DNA of 64,000 nucleotides, taken from contig OX345636.1 in assembly GCA_947044365.1 (NCBI GenBank), positions 28,748,466 to 28,812,465 on the forward strand. Direction: 5' to 3'. The notes below the pieces were generated by a model, which was given only the letters and a program-made list of their open reading frames with translations, did not search any database and was not told where the DNA came from. Below, piece by piece: positions 47,792-60,849 of this stretch (positions are counted from its first letter, which is position 1; each line of letters starts with the position of its first letter). The DNA is from Petrosia ficiformis. Its lineage: Eukaryota; Porifera; Demospongiae; Haplosclerida; Petrosiidae. Position numbers and translations under genes: made by a program.

Positions 47792-48016
47792 AAACAGTTG
47801 ATATCAAAACCTGCCAAAAATACATCCATCACCTCCACAAAGTGCTTCCCCGAATGATTGAAGTTGAAGGAAGTGCTACTGGATTTTAACAAAGCAACTG
47901 TCACTATAATATATTACAATAGCTATTACTGTATATACATGTATAATGTTATATGATTATTGTATATAGTTTGATTTCATAAAAACAAAAGTAGTAATTA
48001 ATTACATGTAGATGCA

Positions 48017-48814
48017 ATGGCTGGGATGCAGTGGCTTCACTCTATTGACATTGCTTTAACGATTCCTTTTCATTTTGCATGTGTAATATTTATATCATCA
48101 GTGAAGATGACATTGGATCACACAGCTATAAGTAGTAAGGCATTTTATAAATCAATGTGTTGTTATTGTCAAACATTATCTCATGACAGTAAGACAGAAG
48201 AGATCAAACAGGTACATGTAGACCTTGAAATTTGAATGTGAATTATTACTTTTCTCCTGAAAGGGTGCTCGTTAGCTACTAACAAGGTATATTGTGTTAT
48301 AGTATACAGTAATATGTTTCATGTAATTATACTAGATAAGTTCAAGTACACTACAAAAGGTATGCTAAAAATGATTTATGATGTTATTAGAGTCCATCCA
48401 AGAAAAGGTTCAAAAAGAGTAAGTACACTTCAGTTGACAGCTTACTTTTGTAACATTGTATTTGTATTGTGCATGGTGCAATAGATTAATCCAATCGCTA
48501 AAGTGAAGGTATGACATTACATTTCACTAATTTATAAACTATTATTGACTAATTAATAGAGTCCAAAAGGAAGTAAAAATAGTCCCTGAAGATCTGAAAC
48601 AGTATAGTTCATTCATTTTTCAAATGAACTATGATTATTTACGACTACTAGGGCTGGCTATCAACAAGAGTGGAGAAAACAGGTGAACCTTCATCTTATT
48701 ACACGGTAAATAATTTATAATCATCTAGATTTTTAAATTGACTAATGAATTTCCTTTTGAAAGAGTATAGATGAACACCTCCTTGATACAGAAGAATTTT
48801 TGAAAAGATTGTAG
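48017..48814 (+). CDS. Possible small spliced gene
   Basis: Weak candidate. A first frame from 48017 (MAGMQWLHSIDIALTIPFHF) reaches a donor near 48210. Short exon-like pieces between AG and GT signals give PSKKRFKKS, VQKEVKIVPEDLKQYSSFIF with MNYDYLRLLGLAINKSGEN (about 48560-48680), and SIDEHLLDTEEFLKRL before TAG 48812-48814. I do not recognise the product, and the splice phases were not proven. It converges on the minus-strand candidate at 49.1-50.2 kb. Confidence 0.25.
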
Positions 48815-49125
48815 TTAACTGTTTTTCTGATAATTATAATTGAGATACGAATATATATGTATGTTATAATACATAATGGTAGTCAGATGTAATTTTTTTT
48901 TCTGGTTGTTTAAATTTTTATTGCATGTATTAACATTCATCAACAACAAGAAGTGGCAATTACTATAATTTTATTGTAGCCCTTTTTATCCACAAGTGTT
49001 AATTCAGAAAAATCAGATTGTGATAAAAAATTGTAATTATATATAACAAGAACTACTTTGTAATATATTTGAAAAAACTCAAAGCAAGGGTACTGGTTAA
49101 ATAAAATAGGTTGAGTAATCGGCAG

Positions 49126-50175
49126 CTACGTACTATAAAGTACTGCATTGATGTCACCATCAGATTCATATGGATCATCATGAGATGTTTCAAGTTCAAC
49201 GCATGCATCTTCATATTCATCATCCCCTATTTTCTCTGTTGCATCATTGGTTGATCCACTTGAAAATTGGCTGTAGTCGTAATGAGAATCTTCATCCCTA
49301 ATCTTTTTCAAATCATGTGGGGTTGGAACACCGTCATTATACGTTTTCCTCAACCATTGTTTAAATGCTTGGTGGAAATGCCCATGATGAGCAGACTCAG
49401 GGGATTCTCTGATATATTTTCTCTGTGATTATAATTATATGTAATGCATGGTATGTAAATCATCAACAAGTCTTTTCCCTTACCATTATTGCGATGTGCT
49501 CTTCATATTGTTTTCTCTTTGATTGGGGTGCTTTGCTATTTTTTGGCATTGTGGTTTCCCTAAAACCTGTATTGTGTGCATTCATAAAATGCTTGTATAA
49601 TATTATATAGACATCAAGAACTTACTCTCCTCCTTTCCTCAGTGCGGAAAGTCATAGCAGTTTTCTTTACAAATTTAATGCACACTTTTGCTGTTGTGAT
49701 GTTTTTTGCATTCTCCTTTAAAACAGCTTTTACAAGTTTCTGTTATTTAACACAGTTATAATTATGTAAACATAATAATATTGGTAAAAATTATTATCTG
49801 CTTACATTAATGTTGTCATCACTAATCTCTCTATCTAATGAATCACAATATAACACTGCAGTTCCATGTCTTAATGCCACCTGGAAAAAGCATTAATTTG
49901 TTTGCAACAGTAATGCAATACAGTATAATTATATATTTACCTTATACTGATCGATATTTATATCTCCTTTCTCTTGCATTTTTTTCCAGTTGTGATTGAA
50001 GTCCTTTCTGACCATCTGCCAAGGTTTTGAATTTCACCTTTCATCTCCTGCAAAAGTTGTGATTGTTTGAATGCAGTTTTTGCTAGATAGTCCAGCATAG
50101 GAAAGAGAGGGTGTTGTTTTGCATGATCTGTCAGATGTATTATTCCACTTCTTCTGGGCGCATCGTTACCTTGAT
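49126..50175 (-). CDS. Unrecognised spliced gene, divergent partner
   Basis: Exon-like pieces in order on -: SGIIHLTDHAKQHPLFPMLD, YLAKTAFKQSQLLQEMKGEI (about 49940-50150), VALRHGTAVLYCDSLDREIS (about 49805-49880), KLVKAVLKENAKNITTAKVC with IKFVKKTAMTFRTEERR (about 49625-49740), MPKNSKAPQSKRKQYEEHIA (49482-49549) joined in phase to RKYIRESPESAHHGHFHQAF, then KTYNDGVPTPHDLKKIRDED and an acidic end at 49126. Each has good GT-AG signals, but one junction (about 49625/49565) is out of phase, so these may be two genes. I do not recognise the family. It lies head to head with the Plavaka-like gene, which begins about 150 bp away, so the two may be partners in one element. Confidence 0.35.
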
Positions 50176-50329
50176 CTGAAGAGTTATTTGCATGTGTATA
50201 TAATAAAAGACAACATTATTTCTGATAGTATTGATTTCACTAGTTCTGCTTTCTCCTTCGGCCATCTCGATCTCGCCGTTCTTGCACATGCGTAGACTTG
50301 CTTTATTTTTAAAATTTTGGTGGCAAAAA

Positions 50330-53300
50330 ATGGCTTGTTCTCTTAAAGGTGAGTATAACTCGTTTCCAACAAATCTTAATTAATGTTGTCACTTCTTATA
50401 TAGGTACATTTGTACCTATTGCAACTGTTCGTTTCAGTATAAGTCCAAATTTGAAAGACATCTAGCTAGTGAAAAGCATAAAGATTGAAGATTATGAACA
50501 AGACTACTTAGAGTTGGACGTTGTTAGTGATGACATTGGGTCAAATGTGTATGAGGAAGATGATGAGAAAAGAGGAGATGTACATGTAAGTAAAATGTTA
50601 GCTCTGATTACCATTGAGTTCAAGTTTATATCTATTCAGATGTGTAATAATGATGTTTTTACTGATATAGAAGCTATCACATTCTGTTATGATGATGTTG
50701 AGTCAACTGATGAGGATGGTAAGTGGTATGTACTTGTAGTATCTGTGAGTAGGAATCTAGGATTGGGTGATTTTGTTATTTAGTTTGATGATTATATGTA
50801 ACTTTGAAAATGTAATGAATGAAATTTTAATTGTTTTAGGTCCACTAGGGTTGCTACATCTCACCAATTGTTGTGATGATTTCTCTCCTTTCTCCTCCAA
50901 AGCAGAAGCTTTTGTATATATCTTGTTGAATTCCCCATGACCAATGGTAAAATATTTCATGATCGAGGAAAAATTATCATTAATCTTTTTTTCTTTAATG
51001 GAGAAAACAACTTGAAGTTCATTCTGTTTGTACTAAATCAAATGAACTGTGTGGTACCTTCATTTGACAGTGTCAAAAAAATTGCTTTGACAGGGTTTGA
51101 TGCACCCACAAAGGTTTAAAAAAATCAAAGTGTTTTCAGTGTGATATACATATCGTCTTCACTGTAGTTTTATTCTCCTTCTGGTACCCGATTCTATATG
51201 AATCTTCCTTCGAGTATTATAAAACGTTGCTTTGCAAACCCATCCACTTCTTTGTTAATACGACGATATCCAGTTATTTCTGAAAGAAAAACGTAAGTTG
51301 AAAAGTAAATTGTGCTATATTGTGACCTGTTAGATCTTTATATATTAGTGAGATGTTTGAAGCTCAACGATGGCATTCTATGTTTCCTGCTTTCATGACA
51401 AAAATCAGCAACAACTCACACATTTTTGTACAGGATTTTGTAGTCTATCGTGATAGTTTGCTGAGTAAGACAATAGCCAAAGTGTTACGATTCTATGAAA
51501 AGGCATACCATTTATACATTTATTGCATAATCACATTGTTAACCTCCCTGTAGCTGAATGAGACAGGGATTTTCTTGGAAATTGAAAGAATCTTAACATT
51601 TGAGCAGTTTTGGAGGCTACATCCTAAAATATCTATGTTGAATTGCAACCAAACATACATAATAGCAGACCACTCTGAAATACATGTTGACTATGTTGAG
51701 CTGTCCTCATGATTTGTTAAAGTGGAATGGAAGTACTATTGAACCTTTGGAAGCTACTATATGTAATACATTTGTATTACTTGTGCCAAGTGTGGATGCA
51801 TATTAAGTCCCATTTTTGAATTGTCTACAGGAATACTTAGTGTACACTGCAGAACATCCTATGAAGATTGCTGCTGCTGGTGTTCCTGTTGTTGTATCTC
51901 CACTTATACTTTACAGTGATGACTTTAGTGGCAATCGTTCTAAGAAATGGAATAAATTTGATGCTTGGTGTGTAACTCTTGCCAGTCTTCCAATGAAGGA
52001 AGCCAGAAAATTTGCAAATATTCACTTCATTGCATGTTCTAATGTGGTTTCAGCTGTTGATATGACAGAACCACTTGTAGAAGACCTCTTGACTCTTGAA
52101 AATGGTCTTAAAATGTTTGATGCTTGTACATCTTAGTGGTAGCTCCTGTGATTTGTTGTCTTTGTGATAATGTCAGAGCATCCGAGTTACTCAACCATCT
52201 TGGGAGTAAAGCAGTGAAGTTTTGTCGGTTTTGTATGGTAGGTTTGTCAATGAATATGATCATAATTATGTTGTTATATAAATTTTAGACTTCTTCATCT
52301 CAATCTTATACAACTGGTGCATTGAGAACAACACAGCTTACAAGATCACACATTGAGATAATCAAAAATCAGAAGACAGAGTCTGCCAAGAGACTGAAAC
52401 GGACTGAGTATGGTATAAAAGAAAAGGACAATTCTTAGGGTTAACAATAGACGTGGAAACTGGTAAAGTTACCACAACTGGTACAGGTACTGGCAATGTA
52501 AAAGTAGTATTTAAACTAAAATCTTTTCAGGTACTAAATACTTGTTTACATGTATACAAATAGAGCCTTGTACAAACTTATACTATCTTTATGTTTTCAT
52601 GTGTACAGGTCAATGCCAGTTGAGTGTTTGCATACAGTTCTTTTGGGAGCATGAAAATACATGCTAAGGTCATTTATGAATCAGGCATCAAACAGTACTA
52701 AAAAGGAAATACTAGCTATCATCAACAGTTTTCCTCAGTGTGGATTTTCAACCCGTTTAACAGGAAATATTTGTTACTACTACAAGTCGTTTGTCGGTCG
52801 TGACTTCAAGACATGGCTTCAAATGTGTGTGTTTCAGAAATATCTGTCTCCTGATGAAACCAAATGCTGGTTTCTTTATTTTTCTTTACTCGTGTACACT
52901 CACATGTACATTGCTGATATAAATGATTTTTTTTTAGGTTTTCAAAATAGCCTACAAATACCCTACTCTTAGCAATACCGAAATAGTATCTGACAAAAAA
53001 CTTGCCAAGACTTTGTTGACTGTGCAAATATGTACATGCCAGAATTTGCAAGGAGACTAAAGGTCCATCTCATTCTCCATTTGGTTGAATGTATCCAAGA
53101 ATTTGGACCAGCAAGTGGTTTCAACACAGAAAGGTACACATACATGTAGATTGGATAATTACTTGTATAATTACAGTAATTGTATAAGGTTTGAAGCATT
53201 CAACTCATTGATACGTGCTCAAAACATCTTTGGAAACAGACATGCTCCAAGTAAGGATATTGCACACAATTTTGCTGCATTGGAGCACTTATGATTTATA

Positions 53301-54097
53301 TGCTGTGGAGGGTTTTACAAACAGGATGGTATTTACAGAAGGTCTGTGTACACTTGGATTATACAACATTGCTGTATACATTATTATGCACCATTATATA
53401 CGTAGTTGCGGTCAAGGACTCGTAGACCTTTACAAGAACCCCTGTGTGCAACAGTTTATCAATCAATTGCCTTCACACCAATAATTTACAGAAACTAAAG
53501 CTATTTACCAGCCTGGATGTCTACGCAAGGTATGTGAAATTATCTTTATAGTTTCTTGTTTTACAAACTTTGAATATTTATTTCACACTGTAGCTGAGTC
53601 CTACCACAGTCCCTTGTAAACTGTCAGAAATACATGTCGCTTTTTGGTATGATTAAATTCTGTGATTATATTACTGACAGTACCTTAAACCTTGATTTTT
53701 CTCCATCTCTCTCCATTAGTTTTTGATCATGGGGCTGTGTTTACATCTTCTAGAGTGTTAGCTCACAAGGGAGATTTTGTGAAAATTAATTTAGAGATAT
53801 GTGAACTTCATAAGTTTGGATATTGTTTTAACCTCTGTAAAAATATAGATATTATATGGAATTTTACTTGCCTGCTGTGCAGTCACTGATCTTGGATTTG
53901 ACTTCTGTTTGGTACAAGAGCTCGAACTACAGACTGACCCTAACGGTGATCCTATTCTGACTGAGTTTGAGTGTCCTCTGTTTCTTCTAACTACAAATAT
54001 TCATACCGTGTCCACTAAAACAATTATTTGCCCAGTGTTAGTTGTTCATGTATGCTTTGTGCTGTTTTGTCCACGAAAATGTTACCAAATCAGTTGA
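50330..54097 (+). pseudogene. Plavaka/CMC-like transposase, many exons
   Basis: An N-terminal zinc finger CTYCNCSFQYKSKFERHLAS with EKHK (C-x2-C-x12-H-x5-H) is followed by an acidic region in a shifted frame (50469-50780). Later exons: KAEAFVYILLNSP (about 50870-50935), ENNLKFILFVLNQMNCVVPS (51000-51110), SIIKRCFANPS (about 51210), MFEAQRWHSMFPAFM (51353), VVVSPLILYSDDFSGNRSKK with WNKFDAWCVTLASLP (51816-52136), PVICCLCDNVRASELLNHLG (52140-52240), LRSFMNQASNSTKKEILAII, YYYKSFVGRDFKTWLQM (52660-52880), FGPASGFNTE and RFEAFNSLIRAQNIFGNRHA (53090-53270). I recognise this order from Plavaka-type transposases of fungi and animals. Frameshifts near 50490 and at the start suggest decay, but coverage is long. 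Confidence 0.65.
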
Positions 54098-57000
54098 GAG
54101 ACGTATTGTCAGTTCTAATAAATTCGTGTATCGTCACAATTTATCAAATGGTTTATATTGTTTGAACATTTTTTGTATAAGTACTGACTTTTAAACATTT
54201 TAATTATAAGTGTTCATTAGATTTTTGTAGTTTGTGATTTTCATCATTTACAAAATAAACTTTTAAAAAGATGATTATTGTTTAAATAATAATGAGATAC
54301 AATAATGATAACCTTACTAGATTCATATTGACAATTGTCTGGTGAAAATCACATCAGATATCTTTACCATCTCAGCTCTTTACCTCACATTGTTGAATCT
54401 CAAAGTTGCTGCAAATCCATGATTTATTAGGATAGGTTTTTCTCCGTATCAGTTCGAAATACGAAGATGACTCGGATTGATATTATTTGGTGTGTTGTGA
54501 AATCAAACAGTATAGCAGTACATGAGTACTTGCCCCTATTAGATTTTGTCTTTCATTGTGCACATGACATTGAGCCTATCACATTTCATTTCAGTATTAA
54601 TATTACATCACTCCTAAAAAAATGAGTGGAGAGGCTGGAAAAATAATATCAAAAACTGATTTTATTCTCTCCATGCCCCATACTATGTGAAAAAGTCTCA
54701 AGGGGGAAGTGCTTGCTCTCTGTTACAGCCCTCCTGCAAGTGTATGTGGTAGTAATGTTTTGTTTCAAAGCAGAAGCCTTAAAGCTTGCAACAGCAATTA
54801 GAAACAACTAAATAAATATAATACTAAGCAAAAAAAGGACATGTCCACATTTGTATGCACAAAGTATTTCACAGAATGTTGCTTTCATTTATTAATTTTC
54901 TTTCTGTTTTATAATACTAAAATGCTAACACAGACATGTCAAGTTACAAATCAGTCTTAGTGTATTAGTGGTGGTACTAGTACGGTGGGGCTCATGCATG
55001 CCATGCAACCAATTCAACAAGCTTACATTAAATATATGTATATATATAATTTATAAAATGCTACATACATACATACATACATACATACATACATACATAC
55101 ATACATACGTAGATAATTATAATTATATAATTATCCTTTTACTGGCCACCTAAATTACATAAAAATCCTTACGGAAAGAGATTTATTGCTGCTTTGCATA
55201 AAAGTACCACTAAGGCATTATCTAATCTTCTTACAACATGTCTTACTACTATAACTACTCATTTTAAGTTAAAGAATATTGCCATGGCATTTATAATAAT
55301 ACCGGTGTTAACTGTTTTTGGATAATTAATAATTCACAACAGGTCCTTGACAAACTTCACACAATTAATCACTTTACTAAGGCAAAACATTTTGATAGCT
55401 TTGATTTTTCTACACTGTATACTAGTATTACACATGTCTCTTTAAAATTAGCACTTACGGCTCTCATACAGCAAGCATATACAGTTAAAAATTGATTGAA
55501 AGAATCGAGGTTCACTGTGGTAGGTTTCCTCAGCTTTGACATACTGTAATTTGGGAAATTTTAGATTCTAAAATAATTCGTAATAAATTTTTTCGTATGA
55601 GAAATTTTCGTACATAATGCTCTGTATGAAAAATATGTGAATTTTTTTCTTTACCGAATAATTAGAACAACACATGAGACACGTGCGTAAGTGAGTATGG
55701 AGTTCGAGAGATCTAGTTGCATTCGAGGCTATCATAATTATATACAAAGCTGTCGGAGAAGTTCACAAAATCATTTTTACGTGGGTCATGTAGCATAGAT
55801 GGTGGTTTTGTATTCATATTTTATTCTGTAAAGAGATGATGTTTGTCGTCACTGGCAAGAATACATAAGTATAATGAAATAGTTTTATTAGCTAACAGTT
55901 GTAAAACCAATTGAAATTTTTCAGTTTAATCTGTTATTAACTATTATTATATTATTGGTAATAGTTGTCATCTATTGTGGTAAACTGTACTAATAGTCAT
56001 AATACTGTGACGAAATGTAGTAAACTGAAAAGAGCTGAGTAAATTAAATTTGATAGCCCTCCTCCCCCTTCTTTACAAAAAATAACATCATTGACTGTCA
56101 ATTAAATCACGTGCACGATCACATGATGCCAATTATTTATTTCAATAATTTGTACATGAGGAAATGCAACACTGTTTACCGTTGGACTGGTTGGATTTAT
56201 TTCGGACCAGGTAATTGATGTACTAGAGGTGGGTTGTGTATTAGTTGGAAATTATAATCACTTCCCTCTGTTATCATTCTAGCCACATCTCTTGATGTAC
56301 ATCAAGTGCTATTGTGCATATGAAAGCAGAAGCCACACAAAGTGTGTACAGCTGATAAACTCATTTTTCTGAAAATAGGCGCTTGGCATTTAGCGCGCAA
56401 ATTGCGCTGCCAAAATTTAGGCTCGCGGCAGTCAATGAGTTAAGTAGTAACATGGAAAGTTTTTAATCATGTTGTGATGTATTAAATTTTAACTACATTT
56501 TTTAAGTTTCTAATTACGTTAAATAATTATGTATATCCAACTGAACTGATCATAAGATGCGATATTATTATTATACACTACATACATCACAAATGATATA
56601 ATGTTACTATTTAAAGTCATATATTAGAACTGAGGCTTTTGGTATCCATGAGTGACACACTCAAAAGTAATAAAACACTAATACAATGTGATAATGTGAA
56701 TTTTGTCTGTTGGGTTTAAACAAAAAGTAACTACGGTTCAATCATTATATAGAATCAACTTGGGTATAAAAACCATTTTGAATAGAAATGAAGAAGTGCT
56801 ATTGTTCTACTCAATTACTGATTATGTTATTTTAAATACTTTGCAGTTGAATGTATGAATGCAGTGGGTTTCTAACATTGATGATAATAGCGATGTATTC
56901 AAAGTTGTCTGTATAACTTCTTACTTCGAAAATTGAATACACTCGTCCAGTCAAGTGTGGCTATATTCTTTTTCCTACTTTTTCCATTTGCAAAATTGTG

Positions 57001-58393
57001 GGTGCAGTTTAACCTTGCTGCATGTGCATGCCTGTAGCTTTGAACCTTACATACATATATGCACCGAGACTACAAGAGGGCTCTGTATCACGAAAAACAC
57101 AATATACTATATATAATCCCAGCTAATTTATAATTACATTAGAGCACAGAATGATAATTATTAATACTAGTTCATAGTTAAGAGATTTTTTTTGTTTATC
57201 ATAATTGGAAATTTATATACTTATATTATAATTATTATTACACTAAATCGAAAACTAATTATTAAATAAATAAAAAACAAAACTAATAGTCACTTGAATA
57301 CGAATGTGTAACCTTTTTCTCTTCTCCAATTCCACTGCTTCCATCCTCTTCCTTTTCATTGGTCTTTTTTTCTGCTTCCTCAGTATTATTCATTTCTATC
57401 TTTTCTCCTTATATTTGTAAAGGCCGATCCTGCTGTTCATCCATTTTTGATTTTAACTTTGTCACTATGGCTGTCAATTGTTTCAAGCTTTCTTCTACAC
57501 TTTGCATTTCCAGAGTCTAGAGTCTGGAGCCTTGACAATTCTTCAGTAGAAATATAATTTAAAGCCTTCTTTTGCTGCTCATTTATACCTAAGACTAGGA
57601 TCACTTTGCAGTAGACCATTGAGATTTCGGAAGAAGTAAGCAAAAGAACAAGTGTTAATGACATAGGTGATACCTATACATAGTGATCCTCTAGGTTGCC
57701 TTGTAGAAATAGACCAATGAAATCACTGCAGGTTCAAAGCTGTAAGTCTAAGCTCCAAATCAACAGGTGTTAATGACATAGGTGATATTTCAACAATGAA
57801 AAACAATGTTATTTGATATTATGAATCTATATTGTCATACCTTTCTGTTGGTACTAATATTATCATGAAATGTAGCAGGATTGTCATGCTACAAGCTGGG
57901 AATGATTCCATAGTGTCAGTAAACAGATTGAATCGAATGATTTAAACAAGGGAAAAAACAAAAGGGAAACACCCAAGATTTTTCAGAAATTTGGCAGTAG
58001 AGTGCCCTCTCTGTTCTTACAATTCTGATGTGTTTTTTCGGCTCTTTTTATCACCTAAAAGATATAGTGTTATAAAAATTGTTGTATAAATATATGCATT
58101 ATTATTTACCAATGATTTCTCTTCCTCTGTTTTGTTAGCTCAACGAATGATTGCCATACTATTCTTTTTGCTGATCCAACACAAATTGGTCATTGGTTTC
58201 ATAATAGTAATTTATGGTATGCATAGTTGCCACAGGTACAAAATGTGCTATATTTCGCTAGTCGAGCTGTTGTTTCTGAATTTGTTGCTACATATTTCTC
58301 CCACACAGCTCTTTTTGTGATACTTGATGGAAGTAATGGCAAATCAGAATTTTTGTATCCAGGTATTCTTCCTGTGATTATATGCAGACTATA
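54098..58393. other. No supported gene
   Basis: A long AT-rich stretch. It includes a CATA microsatellite at 55060-55111 and, at 56385-56438, a GC-richer piece CGCGCAAATTGCGC ending GTCAATGAG before TTAA, which could be one end of a piggyBac-type element. Acidic/basic short frames on - near 57300-57660 are not convincing. Confidence 0.4.
55060..55111. repeat. ACAT microsatellite
   Basis: About a dozen consecutive CATA units. Confidence 0.95.
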
Positions 58394-58401
58394 ATTTAAA
58401 A

Positions 58402-58733
58402 TAGGGCTGCAACGAATAGTAGTTTTTGGTATCCAGCTGGATATTCACTTAGTTTAACGAACGAATATCCGGATATTCACTTGCTTTCAGAGAAATTTTG
58501 TCATAACTCGTTTCTAGTGAGATATCAAATATTAGCTCACCATTTTGCTGTTAACAGTTGCTATAGATGTTTTGTAGAGTAACACAGAGCAAGAAACTTC
58601 TCCACAGTCATTTTATTGCAATTACAATTTCACGTGTTCAATTTCTACACATGTGCAAACATTAAACGAATATCCGGATGCTAAAAATACATCTAAATAC
58701 CAAAATAACGAGCGAATATTCGTTGCAGCCCTA
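58402..58733. mobile_element. 332-bp hAT MITE
   Basis: The ends TAGGGCTGCAACGAATA and TATTCGTTGCAGCCCTA are inverted. Subterminal CGAATATCCGGATATTC words recur near both ends. ATTTAAAA is repeated exactly outside (58394-58401 and 58734-58741), the 8-bp hAT signature. No coding content. Confidence 0.9.
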
Positions 58734-58741
58734 ATTTAAAA

Positions 58742-60849
58742 ACATATATACCCCTACACACACATTGAAACATACCTGGTAAAATAGTATGGCTTAGCCT
58801 TGAAATAGGTCTTTAAAAATTGTACAGCTTATTTTACCTTATTTTACCTCTTCAGGAGAGAAAGCATTGTGTGGCTGGCGATGACAACTACCATAAGTTC
58901 TATGAACAGTTCCATGTAAAGGTAAAATTAGTTTAAACAAGATATATAGAGAAAAAAAACATCCCTATGATTGCTTTACAAGTTTAAGTGAAGATAAAAG
59001 TATCCTTATGACTGCTTTGTGGTGTCCAGCATTCAGTAATCATGGCTAACTTCATCAAGCACATGATGGAAGACAACAGCTTATTATAGTTATTATTTTG
59101 ATTATCTACTCTCCTGACCTTTCAAAGGATCTTGTAGAACTTTAGGAATATATTTCAGGCAGAATAGCTAGCTATTACTTCCAGTTTCTACGTAAGCTAC
59201 ACATCTTTCTTTCAGCCGGTGTGTAGAGCTTGATCGCACGTGTTCAAAGGTCACGCATGATACTGAGCATGCGCATGAAGTAGAGCACTAGAATGTTGAA
59301 GAAATCTGCAATAAGCAAGCACTGGCAAGCTGAAATACAGAACACTGAGAACAGGCATAGAGCACAAAGGATTGAAACACCACAGATTAAGAAGATTACT
59401 ACTGCTCAAGCAGAAATACAGAGAAGGATTAGAGCACAAAGGATAGAAACAACAAAGATTAATTTAGACTACTACTACTGCAAGGCAGAGATCACTCTGT
59501 AGCATGTCAGACAATCTAATGCAAGCTTAAACAGCACATGCAGAGGAGAGTAAGTGAAAGTTTTAGCTACTGGAATTTCTGCTGATATTTGCTAATAATA
59601 TTATATATAATTTAAATGAAACTTTTAAAATAATATTATATATATATATATATAATTATGTAATTTAATAATAATAATTATTATAATGTTTTTTTTATTA
59701 TAACCCCACCATTTTTGGTTACTTGAATCTGTATAAACATAAAACAGAATAATTATAATAATTATTATTATTATAAAATTACTTATTAACTAACAGTTAT
59801 AATCTTTGACTCCCCCCTCCCTTTTTGTTTCCTCCTTCTTTTTCTCCCTTTCTTTGGTGGAGGTGGAGGTGGAGGTCTAACAGGAGACAGTGGACTGACT
59901 GGACTCTGGCGTGGAGTTACTTCTAAATCAATATCCATGACGTCTTCAAATTGAGACATTCTATAGTCTATACCTTGAAGGGCAGAAATTATGCTGTTTT
60001 TATACTGGAAGGTAGGATCAATATAGAATTGACCAATGAAATTAAAGATTATATTTTATTGCAGTAAAATATGAAACATTATTACCCGCCAATGGATTTG
60101 TTTACTATATCTACCTAGTATTTTACTTGTATATTATGTACTAATTAGCAGCCTGTTTATGTATTGCCTTATTCATGCATGTATTAATTAATTATCAATA
60201 AACAATAGTTTAAAATTTTTCTTATAATTTATCAAAATTTTTAAAATTTAAATATGAAAGTTTCCTTGATCATTCTTTTTGAAATACATAATTGCATTGT
60301 TGTTTGACATCTTTCAGACTATAATTACGAAGGAAAATTATTATTATCAATCATACATTAATTAAGTGCCATTACACACTAACCATTTATTTTCCACAAA
60401 TTTTGAAATCTTCAAGGGACCTTTAGCCTTCTACATTAATTATTAAAAGTAGAAGTTACCAGCCTGGACCACGAGGAGGCGTCCCTTATGCCAGGCCACC
60501 CACCTTCTGAACAGAAAGTGAGGATCCACCATCAACCAATTGGGACAGGGATCAATGTGTATTGCAAACAGTGAATTTAAGCAGGGGACCCTAGGGGGTA
60601 TACAACCAATCAATACGTACACAGAGTATACATAGATACCGCCCACTAGGAAATCCCACACACAATAGAATAGAACATGTATAATAATTATTATTATGAT
60701 ATAATTATAAGGCTCAATACATGTACATCATGTACAGATAAATACAATATTAAAGTCCAGCTTTAATAACACTAGTATTAACAATACTAAACAATAATTA
60801 AAAGCATAAATGTATTATATAGCACAACAATAATTATCATCATACACAT
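58742..60849. other. Mostly unassigned sequence
   Basis: On + at 59293-59502 a Gln/Arg-rich frame has an internal duplication (AEIQ...RAQRIET twice), of the low-complexity kind seen near Helitron genes. On - at about 59800-59960 an open end reads FEDVMDIDLEVTPRQSPVSP then a proline run and KKGRKRRRKQK before a stop, an unidentified C-terminus with a nuclear-signal-like tail. On - near 60460-60505, GCCTGG...GGAC...GTCC.GGC can fold and might be a Helitron 3' hairpin, but no clear CTRR end follows. Confidence 0.3.

Larger units (their letters stand above)
46432..47889 (+). pseudogene. Tc1-like transposase, interrupted
   Basis: KYLQQQGYNLSESTILLGRR then LGWSYRGSAYCQ and VIWTDETTVQL (first catalytic Asp) are followed by a foreign 641-bp element. 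After it the protein resumes. A slip leads to PRYKPRPKHPIKVPVWAGIS and NGRTDICVLQGRMDAKLYVE (47300-47450). Then come MQDNYPKHTSQLAQEFFQTM (second Asp) and TPPESPDANPIENLWHELK (Glu), and a C-terminus ending GSATGF. Motifs and order are those of Tc1 transposases (DD34E, TA target). Besides the insertion, a 77-bp tandem duplication lies just after LWHELK. No inverted ends were identified. Confidence 0.85.

Noticed and set aside
47514..47904. Open frames of 103 and 124 codons on -
   Set aside because: Antisense shadows of the Tc1 transposase; the Tc1 motifs are on +.
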